Positions 1 to 6,704 of a stretch of 12,265 bases of DNA are shown here, in pieces (the stretch's first letter is position 1; every line of letters begins with the position of its first letter). Under the pieces are notes generated by a model. The model saw only the letters and a program-made list of their open reading frames with translations. It did not search any database and had not been told where the DNA came from. Both the position numbers and the translations under genes were made by a program. Origin of the DNA: WRAI01 sp031549605 (GTDB lineage: Bacteria; Bacillota; Clostridia; Oscillospirales; UBA929); NCBI GenBank assembly GCA_031549605.1, contig JAVBPM010000042.1, forward strand, positions 1-12,265, read 5' to 3'.

Positions 1-204
1 CTCCTCGCCCGGGCGCAGCTGGAGGTGGTAGGTGTTGCACAGCGCCAACTGACAGTCGATGTCCTAGAGGTCAAGCGCCGACAGACCGCCCTTGATGGCG
101 GCCTGTGTGGCGACATTCATAAAGAAGGGCGTCTCGACCACGCCGTGGTCGGTGGTTAGCCGTCCGCGCCGCGCGGTGCCCTGCCGGTTGAGCAGTGTGT
201 ACAT
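1..204 (-). CDS. tgt: tRNA-guanine transglycosylase Tgt, N-terminal fragment with an in-frame stop
   Basis: This is the first 68 codons of Tgt, which exchanges guanine 34 of Asp, Asn, His and Tyr tRNAs for a queuosine precursor (preQ1 in bacteria). The gene runs off the left edge. Translation from ATG at 204 gives MYTLLNRQGTARRGRL, then VETPFFMNVATQAAIKG, then after the stop DIDCQLALCNTYHLQLRPGE, all recognisable Tgt signatures. A good ribosome site (GAGGTGAG) overlaps the queA stop 9 bases upstream, so tgt is the next gene of the queA operon. Codon 47 (64-66) is TAG, followed by in-frame sequence that still matches Tgt; the family normally has a charged residue there and one base change from GAG, CAG or AAG would explain it. 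A sequencing error near the contig end is more likely than a dead gene. The active-site region lies outside the window. Confidence 0.85.
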
Positions 205-213
205 CAACTCACC

Positions 214-1251
214 TCACAAAATCAACATGGCGTCGCCACAGGAGAAGAAACGGTAGCGCTCGGCGATGGCTTGGGCGTAGGCGTTGAGAATGGCGTCGCG
301 GCCGGCCAGCGCCGACACGAGCATCAGCAGCGTGCTTTCGGGCAGGTGGAAGTTGGTAATCAGCCCGTCGATGACCTTAAAGCGATAGCCGGGTGTGATA
401 AAGATGTCGGTGTCCATGGTGCCGGGTGTCAGGCTGCCGTCGTCGTCGGCAAAGCTCTCGAGCACGCGCACCGCGGTGGTGCCGACGGCGATGACGCGGC
501 CGCCGCGTTGCTTGGTCTGGTGAATCGTTTCAACGGCGGCGTCGGGCAACAGGGCGGTCTCGCTGTGCATGACGTGGTCGGCAATGTATTCGGCCTTGAC
601 GGGGCGAAAGGTGCCCAGTCCGACGTGCAGTGTGACGTCGGCGGTGGCAATGCCGCCGTCGCGCAGCTGTTGCAACAGTTGCGGCGTGAAGTGTAGTCCG
701 GCGGTCGGCGCGGCGGCCGAGCCGGGTGTTTTGGCGTAGACGGTCTGGTAGCGGTCACGGTCGGTCAGCTGCTCGTGGATATAGGGCGGCAGCGGCATTT
801 GCCCCAGCTTGTCCAGTGTTTGGTAAAAAGGCTCGGCGCAGTCGAACTGCACGAGGCGCGTGCCGCCGTCGGCGTGGGCGACAATGGTGGCAACAAGCGC
901 GCCGTCGCCAAAGCTGACGCGCTTGCCGGGGTGCAGCTTTTTGCCCGGCTTGACCAGGCACTGCCACACAATGGCGTTGGCGTCGGGCTGCTCTTTTAAT
1001 AGCAGCAGCTCGCAGGCGCCACCGCCGGGCAGACTGCCCAGCAGCCGCGCCGGCAGCACTTTGGAATTGTTGACGACCAGACAGTCGCCCGATCTCAGCA
1101 GCGACGGCAGATCGCTGAAGACGCGATGAGACACCGCGCCCGATGTGCGGTCGAGCGCCAGCAGGCGCGACGCGGCACGGTTGGACAGCGGTGTCTGAGC
1201 GATGAGTTCGGCGGGCAGGTCGTAGTGAAAATCGGATGTTTTATTTGCCAC
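214..1251 (-). CDS. queA: S-adenosylmethionine:tRNA ribosyltransferase-isomerase QueA
   Basis: QueA transfers and isomerises the ribosyl part of S-adenosylmethionine onto preQ1 in tRNA to make epoxyqueuosine; it is cytoplasmic. The 345-residue protein has the normal family length. It opens with the typical SDFHYDLPAELIAQTPL and carries the conserved PTAGLHFT, HVGLGTFRPV and TTAVRVLESF blocks, ending in ITNFHLPESTLLMLVSA and YRFFSCGDAMLI. No ATG is available at the N-terminus; the start is taken as GTG at 1251, which overlaps the end of the upstream SpoIID-type gene by 11 bases. Only a weak AAGGGGAT lies upstream, so translation is probably coupled to that gene. tgt follows after 9 bases, so the two enzymes of the same pathway are made together. 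Identification is secure; the exact start is less so. Confidence 0.97.
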   Translation of the reverse strand: MANKTSDFHYDLPAELIAQTPLSNRAASRLLALDRTSGAVSHRVFSDLPSLLRSGDCLVVNNSKVLPARLLGSLPGGGACELLLLKEQPDANAIVWQCLVKPGKKLHPGKRVSFGDGALVATIVAHADGGTRLVQFDCAEPFYQTLDKLGQMPLPPYIHEQLTDRDRYQTVYAKTPGSAAAPTAGLHFTPQLLQQLRDGGIATADVTLHVGLGTFRPVKAEYIADHVMHSETALLPDAAVETIHQTKQRGGRVIAVGTTAVRVLESFADDDGSLTPGTMDTDIFITPGYRFKVIDGLITNFHLPESTLLMLVSALAGRDAILNAYAQAIAERYRFFSCGDAMLIL

Positions 1252-2911
1252 TTTCGACGGTAATCCCCTTGTAGTAAAATTTGAGTATCTGGTCGTATTT
1301 GAACCCGGCGTTGGCCATGTCGCGCGCGCCGTATTGGCTCATGCCGATGTTGTTGCCCCAGCCCTTGCCGTTGACCACGTAGTCGCCGCCGGTTTTGCCG
1401 ACCTGCGTCAGACCGCCGCTTGTCAGCACGTACAGCCCGTTGGTGGTTTTCAGCGCTGTGACTTTTTTGTTTGAGCCGACGGCGTACAGGCCGGTCAGCG
1501 CCGTGCTGGTGGTGGTGTTGGTTTTGCCCTGCATGGTTAGCGTATTACTGCCCGACTTGGTCAGCCAGTAGCGGATGCTGTACGGCGTGACGCCGTCGGC
1601 TGAGCTGGACAAAATGGAACGTGCCTTGTCCTTGGTAAAGCTGTATTTGTTACCCTTGTTGTCCACGACAGTCAGCTTGTAGACGTTGCCGGCCGGCGTG
1701 CGCTCTTCGATGTACATATCGACGATGGGGTTGGACGTGACGCCCTTTTCCTTCATGATTTTACTCAGCAGCGTGTTGTTGTAGGTGTAGCTCCACACGC
1801 CGCGGTAGGCGTTTTCCGACTTTTCGTACGGGTCGGTGACCGGTTGCAGGTAGGGATAGGTGCCGCCCCACATCAATTCGGCGCTCTCGGTTTGGCCGCC
1901 GTCGGACGAGTGGTATACAGTCATGGCCGGTGTGCCGTTGTAGTAGGCGTAGACGCCGAGTGTCTTGTCGACGGCGCTGTTGGAGTTGGCGGAAGCGCTG
2001 TTGGCGCCGCAGTACATCTGGCAGTGGGTGTTGTTGCACATATCAAAATTGTTGCCGTTGTCGGTTTTTTTATGCCAATCGTTGCGGAAGTAAGAAAAGC
2101 TGCGCGCGGCGATGGCCTGCGCCTTGAGCGCCTCGATGTTCCACGCGGCGTTCATTTCGTAGGGCAGCACGCCCTTGACATAGTCTTGCATCAGCACGAG
2201 GTTGACGACCATGATGTTGTTGCCGTCCTTGCGGTTGTACTCAAAGCCGCCGTAGTATTTATAGCCCTTGAACCAGGTCAGGGCGTTGGTGCCGATGGGC
2301 TGGATGCCCAGCGGGTTGGTGCTGTCGTCGTACTGCGCGAGAATCGCGCCGGTGCTGAAGTTGCCGATGGTGATGCACTTGTTGGACGGCGCGACAACCT
2401 TGGCGGTGCTGATTTTCAGCGCCGGAATAGCGGCGGCGGCGGCGGCGTTGTCTATGTAGCTGCCGACGCGGATGGTGATTTTTCCTGCCGAAATGGCGGG
2501 ATAGGCCTTGTGGCCGGCTTTCTTCAGCGCGGTCAGGCGCGTGGTCATGGCGGCCTCGTTGGCGAAGGTCTCGCCGATGTCTACAGAATAAGCGCCGATT
2601 GTTGTGCCGCTGCCGCTCTCGGCAAAGCCGCTACCGGTGTACACCATCTTGACGTTTTTGAACATCGACAGCTTGGTGTCGGTCAGCTTGAAGTAGCCGG
2701 TGAAGGTGCGGCCGTTTTTGTATGTACCCACGGTGTAGCCGCTGCCGACCTCGTTTTCCAGACGCGCCTCGGGCAGCGAATTGCTGTTGAAGTAAAGTCC
2801 GATGCGGCGCATGGGGTTTTGCTCGGGTGCGGCCGACGCGCTGAGCGGCAGATAGGCGGCCAAAAGCGCCAGCACCAACAACAAAGGCAGCGTTCGTTTC
2901 AGTTTTTGCAT
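1241..2911 (-). CDS. Secreted SpoIID/LytB-domain protein (putative peptidoglycan lytic enzyme)
   Basis: The protein has 556 residues. An export signal spans about 1-27 (KLKR, a long Leu/Ala core, then SASA before APEQ). A region at about 105-170 with GHKAYPAISAGKITIRVGS resembles a SPOR peptidoglycan-binding repeat (inference). The SpoIID/LytB domain follows from about 245: VLPYEM with the expected catalytic Glu252, LKAQAIAARSF, a Cys/His cluster (C292, H296, C297, C301) like the metal site known in some clostridial SpoIID proteins, and GWGNNIGMSQYGARDMANAG near the C-terminus. SpoIID is a lytic transglycosylase acting in engulfment during sporulation; this paralogue may act in sporulation or in general wall turnover. 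An upstream in-frame ATG at 3097 exists, but ATG at 2911 has GGAGG five bases before it and starts directly at the signal peptide. It leads the queA-tgt operon, a recurrent arrangement in Clostridia. Confidence 0.9.
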   Translation of the reverse strand: MQKLKRTLPLLLVLALLAAYLPLSASAAPEQNPMRRIGLYFNSNSLPEARLENEVGSGYTVGTYKNGRTFTGYFKLTDTKLSMFKNVKMVYTGSGFAESGSGTTIGAYSVDIGETFANEAAMTTRLTALKKAGHKAYPAISAGKITIRVGSYIDNAAAAAAIPALKISTAKVVAPSNKCITIGNFSTGAILAQYDDSTNPLGIQPIGTNALTWFKGYKYYGGFEYNRKDGNNIMVVNLVLMQDYVKGVLPYEMNAAWNIEALKAQAIAARSFSYFRNDWHKKTDNGNNFDMCNNTHCQMYCGANSASANSNSAVDKTLGVYAYYNGTPAMTVYHSSDGGQTESAELMWGGTYPYLQPVTDPYEKSENAYRGVWSYTYNNTLLSKIMKEKGVTSNPIVDMYIEERTPAGNVYKLTVVDNKGNKYSFTKDKARSILSSSADGVTPYSIRYWLTKSGSNTLTMQGKTNTTTSTALTGLYAVGSNKKVTALKTTNGLYVLTSGGLTQVGKTGGDYVVNGKGWGNNIGMSQYGARDMANAGFKYDQILKFYYKGITVESGK

Positions 2912-2931
2912 AGTAGCCTCCAAAATAACAG

Positions 2932-2961
2932 TTGACAGCCGGCCGTTGCGGCGGTTATAAT
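2932..2961 (+). promoter_or_regulatory. Consensus sigma-A promoter of the lysine operon
   Basis: The -35 box TTGACA is at 2932-2937 and the -10 box TATAAT at 2956-2961, both perfect, with an 18-base spacer. Transcription should start near 2968-2970, just before the first helix of the lysine riboswitch. The -35 box lies only 21 bases from the divergent SpoIID-type start codon at 2911. Confidence 0.9.
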
Positions 2962-2970
2962 TGACGTACA

Positions 2971-3136
2971 TAAGATAGAGGCGCAAGCAGAATGAGTAGC
3001 ACGGTGAGGGCGTTCCCCCGACGAACCGATGCCAAAGGGCTGTTTGCCGAAGGATGCCGGGAGGACGTGCCGGCCTGCCTGGACGGCTGCTGAACAAGCT
3101 TCCGTCTGTCGTGCGTGAGCACGGAGAGCTGTCTGC
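2971..3136 (+). promoter_or_regulatory. Lysine riboswitch aptamer (L box)
   Basis: The aptamer binds L-lysine in the nascent RNA. It matches the known lysine class at every landmark. The 5' core GATAGAGGCGC (2974-2984) is followed by GAATGAGTAG (2990-2999); GCCGAAGG is at 3046-3053, CTGCCTGG at 3075-3082, CTGTC at 3106-3110 and the 3' core GGAGAGCTGTCT at 3123-3134. Helices can be placed: P1 pairs 2973-2978 with 3129-3134; P3 pairs GCCGG 3056-3060 with CCGGC 3070-3074; P4 pairs GACGG 3082-3086 with CCGTC 3102-3106; P5 pairs CGTGC 3110-3114 with GCACG 3119-3123 around a GTGA tetraloop. The downstream genes asd, dapA and dapB are the expected regulon. Confidence 0.95.
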
Positions 3137-3207
3137 AACTGAATTCTGTCGCCTTCAATCGACAGTATACACCATTTGCAGCCAGTTTTCAACTGGCATT
3201 TTTATTT
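3125..3207 (+). terminator. Riboswitch expression platform: antiterminator and Rho-independent terminator
   Basis: The terminator is GCCAGTT (3181-3187), loop TTC, AACTGGC (3191-3197), followed by a T-rich tract at 3199-3207. The competing antiterminator pairs 3125-3138 with 3176-3189: six base pairs CTGCAA/TTGCAG, one mismatch, CTG/CAG, then G-U and A-U pairs. It uses both the 3' strand of aptamer helix P1 (3129-3134) and the 5' arm of the terminator, so the two states exclude each other. A small hairpin, CTGTCG 3146-3151 with CGACAG 3160-3165, fills the antiterminator loop. This predicts an off switch: bound lysine stabilises P1, frees the terminator arm and stops transcription before the lipoprotein gene. 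Confidence 0.9.
3164..3192 (-). promoter_or_regulatory. Possible promoter toward the SpoIID-type gene, antisense to the riboswitch
   Basis: Read on the minus strand, TTGAAA (3192-3187) and TATACT (3169-3164) are separated by exactly 17 bases, a good sigma-A match. Transcription would start near 3157 and reach the SpoIID-type start codon at 2911 after a leader of about 245 bases that is antisense to the whole lysine aptamer. No comparable promoter was seen nearer to 2911. The boxes lie within the terminator and antiterminator sequences, so the match could be accidental. Confidence 0.4.
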
Positions 3208-3267
3208 ATGTAAACAAAAATGTCGACGCGCCGCTCGGCGGCGACTACCAAGGATAGGATGGATATC

Positions 3268-3864
3268 ATGAGTGTCAAGCGACTGATGCCTGTAGTGCTT
3301 GTGGCCCTGTTGGTTGGCTGCGGTGCTAAGCCGTCGCCCAGCCCGACGGGCTTGCCCTCTCCGACGGCCGAGCTTTCGCCCACGGCGGCCGTTTCGGCCA
3401 CGCCGACGGCCTCGCCTACCGCCACCTTTACGTCCGCGCCCACCCCGACGCCGACACCCGCGCCGGTCGAGGGTCAGTTTAACGACATTGCCGTACTGGT
3501 GCCGGGTGGCGCCAAGGTCGAGGATGATGACGGCACGCGGATGATTACCGCCTTTGACGGCGACCTGCCCAAGACGATTTACACGCTCAAGGTGCTGGAC
3601 GTGGACGCCGGCGACGAGGACGCGGTACATACCGCGGCGGCCGAGGGCATTAGTTCCGAGCAGGAGCCGCTGCTGGTTGAGCTGAACGGCGCGAAGGCTT
3701 GGCATGTGCGCGGCACGCTGGAAAATACCTACACCGAGCGACTGACCTTTGCGCACAAGAATAAGGTGTACAGTCTCACTGCACAGGCGGTTGGGCGCAG
3801 CGAGCCGCTTGACGAGGACCGGCTGCCCATTCTTGAGTTCTTCAATTCATTGAAATTGCTATAG
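3268..3864 (+). CDS. Small lipoprotein of unknown function, first gene of the lysine operon
   Basis: The protein has 198 residues. A lipoprotein signal is clear: MSVKRL, a hydrophobic stretch, and the lipobox LVGC with Cys18 as the expected lipid-modified residue. Residues about 21-68 are a Pro/Ser/Thr/Ala linker (PSPSP, TPTPTPTPAP), which suggests a spacer lifting the domain off the membrane. Residues about 71-198 form one compact domain (FNDIAVLVPGGAKVEDDDGTR to LPILEFFNSLKLL) that I do not recognise; its alternating strands and the end pattern KVYSLTAQA...ILEFFNSLKL are reminiscent of small PsbP/Mog1-like domains, a weak inference. ATG 3268 is preferred over ATG 3259 and ATG 3220 because it starts at the signal peptide and follows AAGGATAGG. 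It lies directly after the riboswitch terminator and 19 bases before asd, so lysine should control it. It ends in TAG, showing that TAG is a stop here. Confidence 0.85.
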   Translation: MSVKRLMPVVLVALLVGCGAKPSPSPTGLPSPTAELSPTAAVSATPTASPTATFTSAPTPTPTPAPVEGQFNDIAVLVPGGAKVEDDDGTRMITAFDGDLPKTIYTLKVLDVDAGDEDAVHTAAAEGISSEQEPLLVELNGAKAWHVRGTLENTYTERLTFAHKNKVYSLTAQAVGRSEPLDEDRLPILEFFNSLKLL

Positions 3865-3883
3865 CATTACGGAGGGTTTGCAC

Positions 3884-4978
3884 ATGATTTCTTACAACGT
3901 AGGCATTGTCGGCGCGACCGGCATGGTGGGTCAGCGGTTTGCCACGCTGCTGGAGCATCACCCCTGGTTTACCGTCAAGGCGCTGGCGGCCAGCAGCCGC
4001 AGCGCGGGCAAAACGTACCGCGAGGCAGTGGGCAGCCGCTGGGCGATGGCGACGGCCATGCCGTTTGCCATGGGCGAGATGGTGGTCTTAGACGCCGACG
4101 CTGATTTTGACGCCATTTGTGATGCCGTTGACTTCATCTTCTGCGCCGTTGACCTTGACAAGCAGGCGACCAAGGAGCTGGAGGAGCGCTACGCCAAGGC
4201 GGGTGTCGGTGTCATTTCCAACAACAGCGCGCACCGCTGGACGCCCGATGTGCCCATGATTTTGCCCGAGGTCAACCCCGACCACGCCAAGGTCATTGCC
4301 GCGCAACGCAAACGGCTGGGCACCGAGACCGGCTTGATTGCCGTGAAGTCCAATTGCAGCATTCAGAGCTATGTGCCGCTGCTGGCGCCGCTGATGGAGT
4401 ATGAGCCGGTGGCCGTTAGCGTCTGCACCTATCAGGCCATTTCGGGCGCTGGCAAGACCTTTGCCACATGGCCGGAGATGGTCGACAACGTCATCCCCTA
4501 CATCGGCGGCGAGGATGAAAAAAGCGAGCGCGAGCCGCTTAAGGTGCTGGGCACGTTGGGCGACGGCGAGATTGTCAACGCCGAAGCGCCGCTGATTACC
4601 GCGCAGTGCATTCGCGTGCCGGTCAGTGACGGGCACATGGCCGCCGTCAGCGTTAAGTTTCGCACCACACCGAGCAAGGAGGACATACTGGCCCGCTGGG
4701 CCGCGTATAAGGGCATTCCGCAGGTGCTGGGCCTGCCCAGCGCACCGCGCAAGTTTATTCACTACTACGAGGAGGACAACCGACCGCAGACGCACGACGA
4801 GCGCGAGCTGGAAAACGGCATGGCCATCAGCGCCGGACGTTTGCGCGATTGCGCGGTGTTTGACTATAAGTTTATCGGCCTGTCGCACAACACGCTGCGC
4901 GGCGCCGCCGGAGGTGCGGTGCTGATGGCAGAGCTGTTGGCCGAGCAGGGTTATTTGGTGCAACGTAAGGAGGGTTAA
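3884..4978 (+). CDS. asd: Aspartate-semialdehyde dehydrogenase, archaeal/fungal type
   Basis: Asd reduces aspartyl phosphate to aspartate semialdehyde with NADPH, the branch point to lysine/diaminopimelate, threonine and methionine. The 364-residue protein begins with a Rossmann motif GIVGATGMVGQRF, has the catalytic Cys158 in SNCSIQSYVPLLAPL, the linked QAISGAGK block, and the expected acid/base His251 in VPVSDGHMAAVSV. HRWTPDVPMILPEVNPDH and the overall pattern fit the archaeal/yeast subfamily rather than the E. coli one. The start is ATG 3884, seven bases after GGAGGG (3871-3876); a TTG six bases upstream is less likely. The gene follows the lipoprotein by 19 bases and precedes dapA by 5, with the dapA ribosome site overlapping its end. 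It is under the lysine riboswitch at 2971-3207. Confidence 0.96.
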   Translation: MISYNVGIVGATGMVGQRFATLLEHHPWFTVKALAASSRSAGKTYREAVGSRWAMATAMPFAMGEMVVLDADADFDAICDAVDFIFCAVDLDKQATKELEERYAKAGVGVISNNSAHRWTPDVPMILPEVNPDHAKVIAAQRKRLGTETGLIAVKSNCSIQSYVPLLAPLMEYEPVAVSVCTYQAISGAGKTFATWPEMVDNVIPYIGGEDEKSEREPLKVLGTLGDGEIVNAEAPLITAQCIRVPVSDGHMAAVSVKFRTTPSKEDILARWAAYKGIPQVLGLPSAPRKFIHYYEEDNRPQTHDERELENGMAISAGRLRDCAVFDYKFIGLSHNTLRGAAGGAVLMAELLAEQGYLVQRKEG

Positions 4979-4983
4979 TTGCC

Positions 4984-5871
4984 ATGAAAACACCATTGTT
5001 TACCGGGTCGGGCGTGGCCATTGTCACGCCGTTTAACGGCGATTTTGTCAACTTTGAAAAGCTGGGGCAGCTGATTGACGCGCAGATTGACAACGGCACC
5101 AACGCCATTATCATCTGCGGCACGACCGGCGAGGCGTCGACGCAGAGCATTCCCGAGCATTTGGCCTCGGTGGAGTACGCCATTAAGCGTACGGCGGGGC
5201 GTGTGCCGGTCATTGCCGGTACCGGCAGTAACGACACCGCGCACGCGTTGCTGATGAGCCAGTCGGCCGAGAAGTCGGGCGCAGACGGGCTGCTGATGGT
5301 CACCCCCTACTACAACAAAACGTCGCAGCAGGGCTTGATCAATCACTTTAGCTACATCGCCGACCGCGTGAATATTCCCATTATTCTCTACAATGTGCCG
5401 TCGCGCACCGGCATGAGCTTTGCGCCGGCCACCTACAAGGCGTTGAGCCAGCACCCCAACATCAACGGCACCAAGGAGGCCAGCGGCGACTTTACGCTGA
5501 TTGCGCGCACGCGCGCGCTGTGCGGCGACGACCTGTACATCTGGTCGGGCAACGATGACCAGACCATTCCCGTGCTGTCGCTGGGCGGTCAGGGCGTCAT
5601 TAGTGTGGCCGCCAACGTCGTGCCGCGCGTCATGAGCGACATCTGCCGCTTGTACCGCGAGGGCGACACCGCCAAGGCGCAGGCGCTGCAAATCAGCCAC
5701 CAGAAGCTGATGGACGCCTTGTTTATCGACGTCAACCCCATTCCCGTGAAGATGGCGATGAATATGATGGGTCTGGATGTCGGGCAGCTGCGTATGCCGC
5801 TGTGCGACATGACCGAAGCCAACCAGCAGGCGCTGAAAGCCGTGCTGGCTGAGTACGGTCTGCTGGCGTAA
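4984..5871 (+). CDS. dapA: 4-hydroxy-tetrahydrodipicolinate synthase DapA
   Basis: DapA condenses pyruvate with aspartate semialdehyde, the first committed step to diaminopimelate (wall) and lysine. The 295-residue TIM-barrel protein has family length. All key residues are visible: the CGTTGEAST motif (Thr47-Thr48), PYYNKTSQQG (Tyr109-Tyr110), Tyr136 in ILYNVP, Arg141 in PSRTG for substrate carboxylate binding, and the Schiff-base Lys164 in GTKEASGDF. The ribosome site AAGGAGGG (4967-4974) lies within the end of asd, with ATG 9 bases after it, so the two genes are closely coupled. dapB starts 5 bases after its stop. Control is by the riboswitch upstream of the operon. Confidence 0.97.
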   Translation: MKTPLFTGSGVAIVTPFNGDFVNFEKLGQLIDAQIDNGTNAIIICGTTGEASTQSIPEHLASVEYAIKRTAGRVPVIAGTGSNDTAHALLMSQSAEKSGADGLLMVTPYYNKTSQQGLINHFSYIADRVNIPIILYNVPSRTGMSFAPATYKALSQHPNINGTKEASGDFTLIARTRALCGDDLYIWSGNDDQTIPVLSLGGQGVISVAANVVPRVMSDICRLYREGDTAKAQALQISHQKLMDALFIDVNPIPVKMAMNMMGLDVGQLRMPLCDMTEANQQALKAVLAEYGLLA

Positions 5872-5876
5872 CGGCC

Positions 5877-6638
5877 ATGAAGCAAAGGATACTGCTCAGC
5901 GGCTGCAACGGTCGCATGGGTCAGGCGGTGTCGGCGCTGGTCGAGGGCCGCGACGACGCTGTCATTGTGGCGGGCGTTGACACTAACGCCGTCAAGCGCA
6001 ACGGCTACCCTGTCTACGCCGATTTGCAGGAGTTTGGCGGCAGCGCCGATGTGGTTATCGACTTTTCGCATCCGTCAGCCGCGCCGCGGCTGTTGGACTG
6101 CTGCGTTAAGCGCAAACTGCCGGTGGTGCTGGCCACGACCGGCTACGATGATTTGGTGCAGGCGGTGATTGCCGCCGCGTCACGGCAAATTCCGCTGTTT
6201 CAGTCGGCCAATATGTCGCTGGGCGTCAGCCTGCTGATGGATTTGGCGGCCAAGGCGGCGGCGGTGCTGGGCGAGTCGTTTGACGTTGAGATTGTCGAGC
6301 GCCACCACCGCAACAAGCTGGACGCGCCGAGCGGCACGGCGGTGATGCTGTACAACCGCATTGCCGACGCCCTGCCCTACCAGCCGCACGTCGCGTCCGA
6401 CCGCAACAGTCGGCGTGACAAGCGCGATGACCGCGAGGTGGGCATGCTGGCCGTGCGTGGCGGCTCGATTGTCGGCGACCACAGCGTGATTTTTGCCGGT
6501 CGTGACGAGGTCATTGAAATTAGCCACAGCGCCGCCAGCCGCGAGATTTTTGCCGTCGGCGCCGTGCGCGCCGCCAAGTTTTTGGCGGGTCAAGCGCCGG
6601 GACTGTATTCGATGCAGGATTTGGTGGCTTCGCTGTAA
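5877..6638 (+). CDS. dapB: 4-hydroxy-tetrahydrodipicolinate reductase DapB
   Basis: DapB reduces the DapA product with NAD(P)H to tetrahydrodipicolinate. The protein has 253 residues, the usual size. The nucleotide-binding SGCNGRMGQAV (residues 8-18), the ATTGYD loop, SANMSLGVSLL, and the signature VERHHRNKLDAPSGTA with His143, His144 and Lys147 are all present, matching the catalytic His and Lys of the family. The start ATG 5877 has no strong ribosome site; it lies five bases after the dapA stop, so translation is probably coupled. It is the last gene of the riboswitch operon: the stop is followed directly by the hairpin at 6648-6689 and a gene on the other strand. Later steps of the pathway are not in this window. 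Confidence 0.97.
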   Translation: MKQRILLSGCNGRMGQAVSALVEGRDDAVIVAGVDTNAVKRNGYPVYADLQEFGGSADVVIDFSHPSAAPRLLDCCVKRKLPVVLATTGYDDLVQAVIAAASRQIPLFQSANMSLGVSLLMDLAAKAAAVLGESFDVEIVERHHRNKLDAPSGTAVMLYNRIADALPYQPHVASDRNSRRDKRDDREVGMLAVRGGSIVGDHSVIFAGRDEVIEISHSAASREIFAVGAVRAAKFLAGQAPGLYSMQDLVASL

Positions 6639-6647
6639 AAAAGACAT

Positions 6648-6689
6648 ACAAACAACCCGTCAAGCAAATGTGCCTGACGGGCTGTTTGT
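6648..6689. terminator. Long hairpin terminator between converging dapB and prepilin genes
   Basis: Arms 6648-6665 and 6672-6689 form an 18-position stem with two A/C mismatches around a six-base loop (AAATGT). On the minus strand the stem is followed after five bases by six T (complement of 6637-6642, at the dapB stop), a terminator for the prepilin gene. On the plus strand there is no T run outside the stem, only TGTTTGTGTT in the 3' arm, so termination of the lysine operon may be less efficient. Confidence 0.8.
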
Positions 6690-6704
6690 GTTGATACAGA
6701 AGGG

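Noticed and set aside
64..66. TAG recoding (amber suppression) in this organism.
   Set aside because: The lipoprotein gene ends at TAG (3862-3864) just before the asd ribosome site, so TAG acts as a stop; an error or nonsense mutation in tgt is simpler.
1844..2935. A 363-codon open frame on the plus strand opposite the SpoIID-type gene.
   Set aside because: Its low-complexity Val/Gly/Ala-rich product has no family features and lies entirely antisense to a clearly homologous gene; it is a by-product of high G+C codon use.
2970..3160. A structured RNA of about 190 bases on the minus strand, 6S RNA-like, with long pairing ends and a TTGAAA-17-TATACT promoter.
   Set aside because: The pairing is the complement of lysine riboswitch helices P1 and P2; the plus strand has a perfect promoter, aptamer core motifs, a terminator and dap genes downstream, which explains the structure.
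4088..5700. Long minus-strand open frames opposite asd and dapA (302 and 241 codons).
   Set aside because: They mirror the codon pattern of well-identified genes, have no convincing ribosome sites and give Arg/Gln/His/Val-rich products.
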